From Duodenibacillus intestinigallinarum (GTDB lineage Bacteria; Pseudomonadota; Gammaproteobacteria; Burkholderiales; Burkholderiaceae_F): DNA of 14,675 nt. The translations under genes and the position numbers were made by a program. The notes under the pieces are model-generated. The model was not told the DNA's origin. It did not search any database and saw only the letters and a program-made list of their open reading frames with translations. The stretch is from positions 1 to 14,675 of the forward strand of contig DXAH01000056.1 in the NCBI GenBank assembly GCA_019117105.1, written 5' to 3'. This document shows, in pieces, positions 5,529 to 12,544 of this stretch; position 1 is the stretch's first letter, and each line of letters begins with the position of its first letter.

Positions 5529-8168
5529 ATGGCGCAGGTTCGTCTTTATCAGCAGTCTTTTAACGGGGGCGAGATTGCGGACAGCATGTTCTCGCGCGTC
5601 ACGGACTCCAAGTATCAGTCCGGCTTGGCCAAGTGCCGAAATTTTATGGTCGAGCCACAAGGCCCGATCGTATCGCGTCCGGGCTTTCAGCGTGTGCTTG
5701 AGGTGAAGGATCCGAGTAAGCCACCGCGCCTTATCCCATTCGCCTTCTCGGCCGATCAGACAATGGTTTTGGAGTTGGGCGAAAAGTACATCCGCTTTCA
5801 CACGCAAGGTCAAACGCTGCTCGACGATGATGGAGATCCCTACGAAGTCGAGACGCCCTACCTTTATGACGACATTGAGGGCATCCACTACGTCCAGTCG
5901 GCCGACATCGTGACGCTGGTACATCCAAGCCACGCTCCGCGCGAACTCCGGCGCTATGGGGCTACGGACTGGCGCTTGAGTGTGATCTCGTTTTCGTCCG
6001 AGCTTGCCGCACCGACAAACGTCAATGCGGTTCAGACGATTAACAGTTCTGTTACCAACAAGGAGGACTACACGAGGGAGTACGCGGTGACGGCTCTCAA
6101 GGCGGACGGCTCACAGGAGTCCGAACGTAGTGAGTCCTTTTCGGTTAAGTGCAACCCTTACGGTGATGGCGCCTACAACACTGTCACGTGGGACCCGGTT
6201 GATGGTGCCGGGCTCTACCGTATCTATCGCAATCAGGGCGGCGTCTGGGCATACATCGGTCAGACAGAAGCCACAACAATTAGGGACGAAAACATTTCGC
6301 CTGACGCCTCAATTACTCCTCCGCTTTACGACGACCCTTTCCATATGGCCAAGGGTATCGAAAGCGTGACGGTCACCCACGGTGGAAGTGGTTACGGGCA
6401 AGTTGGTGAGATTGTCACCGTTTCAAACACAGGGACGCTTGAGCAACGCTGGGACACTCAAGGATCGTGGAGTTCGAGGCAGGTCACAATCCCGTTTCAG
6501 ACCGTGTGGCGTGCGGACGGCACGGTCTGCCGCATTGAGGCGGCATCCGGCTCCGGGGCCGTCATCAAGAGCGTGGCGACCCCGTACGTGTCTGGTAATT
6601 ACCACTACGAACTCCTCGGATTTGACATCGAGTCGGGAGGAAGCGGCTACCCGGTCAACGGTACAAAGGTCGTGCTTGAGAATTTGAATCCTCACGGCGT
6701 AGGGGACCGTTTCACCGTGGACGCGACAATCCTGCCAACGCGGCCCCGGGCGTACGTCACGGACCCGACCGGCAAGGGCTGCGAGTTGACAGTCAACATC
6801 AATGCCGCGGGACAGATCACCGACATCGTCGTTGTCCGCCCTGGTTCCGGCTACACAAACCCTACAGTTGTCATCGAGAGCAACGGAGGAAGCGGCGCGA
6901 CTGCCACCGCAACGGTCGGCAAGACCGGCGACTACCCGGGCGCAGTGTCCTACTTCGAGGGTCGCCGCTGGTTTGGCGGAACATACAACCGACCGAACTA
7001 TTTGTGGGCGACGAAGTCCGGCACCGAGTCCAACATGGGCTATAGCTTGCCTTCGCAGGATGATGACCGCATCAGTGCGTCCGTGGTTGCCCGCAACGCT
7101 GACCGCATCGAGCACATCATTCCGCTGGCGCGCATGATCTTTTTGACGGCCTCGGCCGAATGGCTGGCCACAACGAAGAACTCGGACGTGATCACGCAGA
7201 AGTCGCTGAGTGTGAACACGCAGTCGTACTTCGGCTCGTCTCCAGTGCAACCTGTTATCGTCGGCTCGACCCTGATCTATGCGGCGTCTCGCGGTGGGCA
7301 TCTGCGTGAATGCGGCTACTCGTATGAGGCAGGCGGCTATGTGACGGCCGACCTCTGCTTGCGCGCTCCGCACCTTTTCGACAACCTAGAGATCAAAGAC
7401 TTGTCCTATGGCAAGGCGCCCTACCCGATGGTGTGGGCAGTCTCCTCGGACGGCAGGCTCATAGCGCTAACCTACGTTCCGGAACAGCAAGTGGGAGCTT
7501 TCAGCACTGTTGAGACGTCAGGCGAGTTTCTCAGTTGCACCGTAGTTGCAGAAGGCGATGAGGACATTCTGTATGCCGTGATCCGCCGCAACATCAATGG
7601 CACGGACAAGGTCTTTGTTGAGCGTATGCACGAGCGCCAGTACACAAAGCTGGAGGATTGTGTCTATTTGGACTGCTCAGGTACTTATCGCGGCGAATCC
7701 AAGACGGAGATCTCGGGGCTCACGTGGCTCGAGGGCATGGAGGTTTCGATCTTGGCGGACGGTTCTGTAGAGCCTTCGCAAGTTGTGACGAACGGCAAGA
7801 TCGTGCTCGATGAGCCCGCAAGCGTCGTACACGTGGGCCTGCCATACACGTGCGATGCTCAGACGCTGCCGCTGGCGATGGCTCTGCAGGATGGGTCTTT
7901 TGGTACGAGTCACAAAAAGAACGTCATTTCGATGGTTTTCCGTGTGGTGAACTCGAGCGGGTTGAAGGCTGGTCCGACCTTTGATTCCCTGACTGAGTAT
8001 CCGCCTCGCGGCATGGAGTCTGCAGGATCGCCGCCCGAACCGCTCACGACTGAAATTGAAGTCCGAGTTAATGCGAAGTGGCAGGCGACTGGGCAGTGCT
8101 GCATCCGCCAGGACAACCCGCTGCCGGCCAAGATCATCGGCATGACGACAAAGGCCGAGCTCGTCTAA
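5529..8168 (+). CDS. Tail tubular protein B-like nozzle protein with FN3-like insert
   Basis: This 879-residue protein is the nozzle that forms the tip of the short tail, equivalent in place to T7 gp12. The N-terminus is diagnostic: QQSFNGGEIADSMFSRV (8-24), CRNFMVEPQGPIVSRPGF (36-53), and later YFEGRRWFGGT with the RIEHIIPLARMIFLTASAEW block (526-545), followed by the VQPVIVGSTLIYAASRGGHLRE core. Between about 160 and 265 there is a fibronectin type III-like domain (YAVTALKADGSQE, VTWDPVDGAGLYRIYRN). Residues about 276-465 hold three GSGY motifs (287, 372 and 439) and a GGSGATATATV end, a beta-repeat segment often seen in tail spikes and fibres. These inserts may make contact with fibres or the host surface. 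ATG 5529 is preferred over the in-frame ATG 5517, which overlaps the preceding gene, because family members start MAQV-like. Confidence 0.9.
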   Translation: MAQVRLYQQSFNGGEIADSMFSRVTDSKYQSGLAKCRNFMVEPQGPIVSRPGFQRVLEVKDPSKPPRLIPFAFSADQTMVLELGEKYIRFHTQGQTLLDDDGDPYEVETPYLYDDIEGIHYVQSADIVTLVHPSHAPRELRRYGATDWRLSVISFSSELAAPTNVNAVQTINSSVTNKEDYTREYAVTALKADGSQESERSESFSVKCNPYGDGAYNTVTWDPVDGAGLYRIYRNQGGVWAYIGQTEATTIRDENISPDASITPPLYDDPFHMAKGIESVTVTHGGSGYGQVGEIVTVSNTGTLEQRWDTQGSWSSRQVTIPFQTVWRADGTVCRIEAASGSGAVIKSVATPYVSGNYHYELLGFDIESGGSGYPVNGTKVVLENLNPHGVGDRFTVDATILPTRPRAYVTDPTGKGCELTVNINAAGQITDIVVVRPGSGYTNPTVVIESNGGSGATATATVGKTGDYPGAVSYFEGRRWFGGTYNRPNYLWATKSGTESNMGYSLPSQDDDRISASVVARNADRIEHIIPLARMIFLTASAEWLATTKNSDVITQKSLSVNTQSYFGSSPVQPVIVGSTLIYAASRGGHLRECGYSYEAGGYVTADLCLRAPHLFDNLEIKDLSYGKAPYPMVWAVSSDGRLIALTYVPEQQVGAFSTVETSGEFLSCTVVAEGDEDILYAVIRRNINGTDKVFVERMHERQYTKLEDCVYLDCSGTYRGESKTEISGLTWLEGMEVSILADGSVEPSQVVTNGKIVLDEPASVVHVGLPYTCDAQTLPLAMALQDGSFGTSHKKNVISMVFRVVNSSGLKAGPTFDSLTEYPPRGMESAGSPPEPLTTEIEVRVNAKWQATGQCCIRQDNPLPAKIIGMTTKAELV

Positions 8169-8174
8169 AGGCAA

Positions 8175-8199
8175 GTGCGCGTGAGCCGCCCGCGCGCAC
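8175..8199 (+). repeat. 14-base repeat copy 2 inside a GC-rich hairpin
   Basis: GTGCGCGTGAGCCG (8175-8188) matches 2253-2266 exactly. Here GTGCGCG (8175-8181) also pairs with CGCGCAC (8193-8199), leaving an 11-base loop. No T-tract follows, so it is not an obvious terminator alone. The GTG at 8175 is in frame with the gp14-like gene and has AAAGG just before it, so it could be an alternative start. Confidence 0.5.
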
Positions 8200-8206
8200 C
8201 CACAAT

Positions 8207-8228
8207 ACCTCCCAAAATGGGAGGTTTT
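8207..8228 (+). promoter_or_regulatory. Hairpin covering the ribosome site of the gp14-like gene
   Basis: ACCTCCC (8207-8213) pairs perfectly with GGGAGGT (8219-8225) around an AAAAT loop, followed by TTTT and then ATG 8229. The right arm is the Shine-Dalgarno sequence GGGAGG, so the hairpin would hide the ribosome site when folded. The T-run also makes it a possible weak terminator. Either role would lower expression of the internal virion protein genes relative to the tail genes. Confidence 0.65.
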
Positions 8229-8678
8229 ATGCCTTGGAATTCAGGTCAGACATTCGGATATGGAAGCCTTGCCGGTATGGGCGTGGCGACCATTATCAAT
8301 GCCTTTGGCTCTATCGGAATCACAAACAAATCGAATGCGATTTTGCAGTCGCAGGCCAACATCGCGCGCTTGAACGCGCAGATGATGGAGTTCAATGCAC
8401 AGCAACGACTTCGCTCGGCTGAAAAAGATCAGGTCCGTCTCACGATGCAGGCCGGCCAGGTCAAGGGCAGCCAGAAGGCCGCCATTGCCGCGAACGGCCT
8501 GGCGACTAATGAAGGCAGCGCGGTTGAGGTTCTGTCTTCAACCGACATCATCAAAGAGATCGACTCCAACCAGATCAAAGAGAACGCTCAGCGCGACTAC
8601 TGGGGTATGCGTATGCAGGCTGCAGGTGCGCGAAGTCATTGGCAGCCGCATTCAGGATCGTTTGAGCACTGCCGTTGA
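8229..8678 (+). CDS. gp14-like internal virion protein, probably C-terminally truncated
   Basis: This 149-residue protein resembles the small internal core/ejection proteins that occupy the T7 gp14 position. Visible features are an N-terminal glycine/hydrophobic segment (YGSLAGMGVATIINAFGSIG split at 11-30), a helical Gln/Asn/Ala region (36-70), and the conserved block GSQKAAIAANGLATNEGSAV (80-99) followed by VLSSTDIIKEIDSNQIKENA (101-120) and RDYWGMRMQAAG (122-133). After residue 134 the sequence (SHWQPHSGSFEHCR) no longer looks like the family, which usually continues with another alanine-rich helical stretch. T7 gp14 has 196 residues, so about 45 are missing. The following gene takes over in another frame at just this point, suggesting a deletion. 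Start ATG 8229 is chosen for the GGGAGG site 4 bases upstream; GTG 8175 is an in-frame alternative. Confidence 0.75.
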   Translation: MPWNSGQTFGYGSLAGMGVATIINAFGSIGITNKSNAILQSQANIARLNAQMMEFNAQQRLRSAEKDQVRLTMQAGQVKGSQKAAIAANGLATNEGSAVEVLSSTDIIKEIDSNQIKENAQRDYWGMRMQAAGARSHWQPHSGSFEHCR

Positions 8679-10488
8679 GCAGGCTCGACGTTGGAACGGC
8701 CAGCAAACCCGCACCTACCACCTGCAAAGTTCCGAGGCGCGCGTTCAGTCTTTGATGACGGACGCCGACAACCACTATGCCGAAACAGCCTATCTGCAGA
8801 AGACGTGGGGCTCGATCACGCAGGAAATCGACTACCAAGCCGCGATGATGGGCTTGCCTGCGGAACAGGTAAAGCGCCTCAAGGATCAGTCCTACGATCT
8901 CTTCACGGCTCGTCGCTTTGAGGCGTGGGGCTCTGACAATCCTGTCTTGGCGCTTCAGGTTTTTAAGTCTCAACGTCCGAAGGTAAGTGCCGACATTGCG
9001 GCCAGGATCGAGTCCGGCCTTTTCAGCAAGAGCCGCGACACTTTGGCCTTAAGCCTTGCACAGCGCCCGGTCACTTTCGACGAGGACGGCAATATCAAAA
9101 ACCTCTCCTGGATGGATGATCCGGGGGCGGCCACTGGCGACGCCTTCATCGATTCGCTCAAGAACGATCAGCGTCTTTCGGTCGTCCTGCGCGCTCGCCA
9201 GTTGCGCAGTCAGATGATCCAGATGCGCGGTGACGAGTTCAATACGCAGGTTAAAAACAACCTCGCAGAAGCCCTTCTTGGCAACAACCCCGAGAAGATG
9301 GCGCTCGATCAATTTACCGAAGCGTATGGACCGAAGAAGGGTCTCAAGCTGTTCAAACAGTACGAGCTTGACTACGAAGAAGCGCAGTTCAAATTCAACG
9401 CTCGGAATCTGTCGGCAGATGAAATTGCCAAAGAGCTCAAGGCCTTCAAACCCAAGGCCGGTGACGAGAACTTTGCCGACAAGATGAAGGCTTGGGAAGC
9501 CATGAACAAGGCAGGCCAGGCCATTATCAAAGATCGTGACGACGACCCAATCCAGTTCGTGATGGACTCGAATTATGGTGCATTGCCTCCTATCAAAAAC
9601 TGGGATCAAGAAAGTTCCTTCCGATCATTACTGGAGCGAGTTCCTCTGGCGCAGAACGTCTCTCAGCGATGGAAAACCGAAGCGGTTTTGTTGTCAAAGA
9701 AAGAACTTGGAGATTTGACGGACCACTTTGAGTCTTTGGATGCGAGTGGACAAGTCCAATTTATCGGGAACCTTTATGCGGCTTTGAAGGTGCCGGCGTC
9801 TGACGAGGTTGGTACTGCAGTTAACGATTTCGGCATCGGAACATTGGTCAGTCAGCTTGCCGACAACAAGGCCGGAAAACGCTTGGGCGCAGCTCTGATG
9901 CTGATGGCCGACACGGTTCCGGACATGGGCAAGAAATACCTCGTGGGCAAGCAAATGCTCTCCGAAGGAAATGCTCAGATCAGCGAGAAGTATGGCGGTG
10001 ACATCGCTTGGTTTAACGAAAAAATCGGTACGGACGCTCAAAGCGTCGGCGTGTTCGACGAGTCTGCTGATGCTGATTTGGCTCGAGATGCCTTCACGGG
10101 GGTGTTTGCCTTTGACCAACAGGACGGTGGTACACGTGACGCAACGTTTACCGCGGTGTTCGGAAATGTGGCCGACTACAACGGAAAAAAGATTCTCTTG
10201 CCTCGGCGCAAAACCAATAACCAAGCCTATTCAGGTGATGCTTTCTGGTGGTTCACGAGGGACTTCAACGATTTGATGGATGCCTCTGTCAAGCGCATCG
10301 GCAAGGAAAAAGGCTACGTCGTGTTTGAGGGTTACCGTCAAAACATGGAGACGTTTGCCCGACTTATCAAAAACCGACAACTGCAGACCGTGGGTAACGG
10401 GCGATACCTTGTGAAGTCACAAGATCAAAGCGGGTACGCCAGAAACGTTGATGGATCGTATTTTGTTTTGGATGTGTTGGCGCGATGA
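8626..10488 (+). CDS. gp15-like internal virion protein, N-terminus missing or start uncertain
   Basis: This 620-residue product resembles the large helical core proteins that follow gp14-like genes in podoviruses and are ejected to help DNA cross the cell envelope. Family-like segments begin at once: RIQDRLSTAVEQARRW (8-23), WGSITQEIDYQAAMMGLPAEQV (split at 61-82) and LFTARRFEAWGSDNPVLAL (92-110). The frame is open upstream to 8395, but between 8395 and about 8625 it encodes an Arg/Ser/Cys-rich sequence in the shadow of the gp14-like gene, so I do not take it as coding. GTG 8626 is the first plausible start; it lacks a ribosome site and lies inside the preceding gene. T7 gp15 has 747 residues, and about 100 N-terminal residues seem to be absent here. 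No enzymatic motif was recognised. The stop overlaps the next start (ATGA). Confidence 0.65.
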   Translation: MREVIGSRIQDRLSTAVEQARRWNGQQTRTYHLQSSEARVQSLMTDADNHYAETAYLQKTWGSITQEIDYQAAMMGLPAEQVKRLKDQSYDLFTARRFEAWGSDNPVLALQVFKSQRPKVSADIAARIESGLFSKSRDTLALSLAQRPVTFDEDGNIKNLSWMDDPGAATGDAFIDSLKNDQRLSVVLRARQLRSQMIQMRGDEFNTQVKNNLAEALLGNNPEKMALDQFTEAYGPKKGLKLFKQYELDYEEAQFKFNARNLSADEIAKELKAFKPKAGDENFADKMKAWEAMNKAGQAIIKDRDDDPIQFVMDSNYGALPPIKNWDQESSFRSLLERVPLAQNVSQRWKTEAVLLSKKELGDLTDHFESLDASGQVQFIGNLYAALKVPASDEVGTAVNDFGIGTLVSQLADNKAGKRLGAALMLMADTVPDMGKKYLVGKQMLSEGNAQISEKYGGDIAWFNEKIGTDAQSVGVFDESADADLARDAFTGVFAFDQQDGGTRDATFTAVFGNVADYNGKKILLPRRKTNNQAYSGDAFWWFTRDFNDLMDASVKRIGKEKGYVVFEGYRQNMETFARLIKNRQLQTVGNGRYLVKSQDQSGYARNVDGSYFVLDVLAR

Positions 10489-12542
10489 ATTTTGAACTGA
10501 TCAAGAAGCAACGGCCGGACGAAACCTTTGATGCCGAGCAGTACCCCATTGTGACCGAAGAGGCTCGCTCTTTTGGTGAGACCGGGTTCTTTGACGGTAC
10601 AGGTGAGGCTCTGACCGACATCGTACCGAACGCAACGCTCACGACAGCTTCTGCAGGTCTGGGGTTGTTTGATGGAATCGTCGGCGAGGAAAACATCGAG
10701 GCTCAAATCAGAGACGCCGCGGTACAGGCGCAGGAGTTGGGGATCGACATCACAGATGTGGATACCTTTGCCAAGCGGCAATCTGAAAGCTTTGATCCGG
10801 TTGCCAAGGCTCTACGCGAAAGAGCCAGGAAGGAATTCACTCCGGACGAAACGGCTTCCGGAGAAGCCGCGCAGTTAATTTTCGGCATTGGCACAGAGCT
10901 GACCAAAGCATTGATGGCCGCTCCTTTTGGCTCGGCGGCTCCAATCGTTTACGGTGGGAACAGCGGCACTCAAACTTACCAGTCTCTGAGAGACGAGGGT
11001 GTTGACAAGGAAACGGCTCTGGAGGCGGCCGCAATCTCGGCTGTTAGTTCTGCAGTGGCCCTAAGAATTCCGATGGCACTGGGCAAGACGAGACTTCAGT
11101 CTGCTGTTGCCGGTGCAGGGGCTAATGAGGCGATGTTCCTGACGGAGAACAGCGTCATTCAGTACATTCTGGACAACGCTGACTATGGCGAGCAGGCTCA
11201 GCGATTTGACCCGACTGACCCTGTTGGAAACGCCGTCAACATCATTACGGGCGCGGCCTTTGGTGCGATGGCCACGAGATCAACCCCTAAGCGCCAATCG
11301 AAGGTTCTCGAGAAGATCGAGGAGCAGATCGAAAAGGCAGGGAAAAAGCCGGTTGATTTGACCCACGCAGTGGTTGACGCTGCACGCACGCGGTATTTTT
11401 CAAAGCGTGTTTATGAAGACCAGATTGCTCCGAAAGAAAGCGCACGACTGACATCCAAGTCAGAACGGTTGGAGCAAAGCGTGCGCGAATCGCTCGACCG
11501 TGGCGAAAAGGTTGACATTGTCGAACCCATTGCGGATGCGGGGCGAGTTGAAGCCGAGCAAAAGCGCCTTGTGGAATCCATGCATCAAGTGATGCGGCAG
11601 TACGAAGGAGACCCGCTGGAGCTCTTTATGACGCTTGGCGATGATCCTCAGATCACGGTGCGCCGGGGAATGATTTCAACAGACGGAAAGCGCAATCGAA
11701 AGGGTTTTAATGAAACCGCCGAATTGGGTACTGATTTCGGTTTGGTAAAGATCGCGGTCAAGCACGTTAAAGAAGAAGCCCCTCAGTACAGAGTAACCGA
11801 TGACGATCTTCGGAATGTGCCGGCTATTTTGCGCGAATACGATCCCGCCACGATTGCCAGAAACGGCCAGTTAACGTGGCGAGTTATGGATGAAAACGGT
11901 CGAGAGCTGGTTGTTGCGAGCAAAAAATTTCCGAAGGATGCGCCGGTTGAGGATACGTTATTGACGATCTACATCCAAAATCCAGACAAGAGAAAGCCAG
12001 ACATTCCGTTTTCTAAGAAGAAAAACAAAGCCACGAACTCTATACGAAGCCGTGGCGTTGCAGAGGATACCGGTTCCGCGAATCCTTCTCCCGAGTTACA
12101 GATCCCTGAAGAAGATACTGCTGCGCGCCTTTCAGCGGTTGGCTCTCGACCGGCTAGCTCTGCCGTCGCAGAGCAGGTCACTACGCAGAGTCCCGGAACG
12201 GTTCCTGATTCCAATATACCAGAAAGTGGTTCTGTGTGGGACCGCGTTGCGAACGCCGTCCGCAGAGTTCTGGGCATGGAAGAACAAACGCCCAACGAAG
12301 TCGAAGCACCTGCCTCGAATCGACTACAAGAGCAGGGTCTGACGAAGGAAGCAACGGGAGTTCCAGAGGAAGAGTTGCTGACGAAAGAACTTGATGCCGT
12401 CATTGAGTACAGAGAGGACGGAACGCCCGTCACCGGCCGCGAATATATCCGTTCAGAGACGGCGGCAGCCGATGAGATCAACAGATTTGCGGATGTGCTT
12501 CCTGATGCCTCGGAGTGCGTCTATCGAAACAATGGGATTTGA
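10485..12542 (+). CDS. Internal virion / polyvalent-type protein with predicted BECR nuclease domain
   Basis: This 685-residue protein has several parts. Residues 1-135 are acidic and helical. Residues about 127-265 are rich in Gly/Ala with hydrophobic helices (AAQLIFGIGTELTKALMAAPFG, split at 128-149; AAISAVSSAVALRIPMALG; NIITGAAFGAMATR), as in membrane-interacting ejection proteins. Residues 266-375 are charged and coiled. Residues about 376-512 look like a phage-type BECR (Barnase/EndoU/Colicin E5-D/RelE) nuclease: DFGLVKIAVKHV with His427, VTDDDLRNVPAILREYDP (437-454), LTWRVMDENGRELVVA (463-478) and LLTIYIQNP (492-500). It ends with PDIPFSKKK, a linker style seen in phage polyvalent proteins. 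Residues 515-610 are Ser/Pro/Glu-rich and disordered except for one amphipathic helix (VWDRVANAVRRVLG). The start overlaps the preceding stop. The domain call is pattern recall without a search. Confidence 0.75.
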   Translation: MNFELIKKQRPDETFDAEQYPIVTEEARSFGETGFFDGTGEALTDIVPNATLTTASAGLGLFDGIVGEENIEAQIRDAAVQAQELGIDITDVDTFAKRQSESFDPVAKALRERARKEFTPDETASGEAAQLIFGIGTELTKALMAAPFGSAAPIVYGGNSGTQTYQSLRDEGVDKETALEAAAISAVSSAVALRIPMALGKTRLQSAVAGAGANEAMFLTENSVIQYILDNADYGEQAQRFDPTDPVGNAVNIITGAAFGAMATRSTPKRQSKVLEKIEEQIEKAGKKPVDLTHAVVDAARTRYFSKRVYEDQIAPKESARLTSKSERLEQSVRESLDRGEKVDIVEPIADAGRVEAEQKRLVESMHQVMRQYEGDPLELFMTLGDDPQITVRRGMISTDGKRNRKGFNETAELGTDFGLVKIAVKHVKEEAPQYRVTDDDLRNVPAILREYDPATIARNGQLTWRVMDENGRELVVASKKFPKDAPVEDTLLTIYIQNPDKRKPDIPFSKKKNKATNSIRSRGVAEDTGSANPSPELQIPEEDTAARLSAVGSRPASSAVAEQVTTQSPGTVPDSNIPESGSVWDRVANAVRRVLGMEEQTPNEVEAPASNRLQEQGLTKEATGVPEEELLTKELDAVIEYREDGTPVTGREYIRSETAAADEINRFADVLPDASECVYRNNGI

Positions 12543-12544
12543 AA

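Noticed and set aside
6423..7373. Long minus-strand open frame (316 codons) opposite the nozzle gene
   Set aside because: Shadow of a strongly supported + strand gene; Arg/Ala-rich composition and no family pattern.
8395..8625. Upstream extension of the gp15-like frame
   Set aside because: It encodes an Arg/Ser/Cys-rich sequence opposite in frame to well-supported gp14-like coding, so it is read as a chance open frame.
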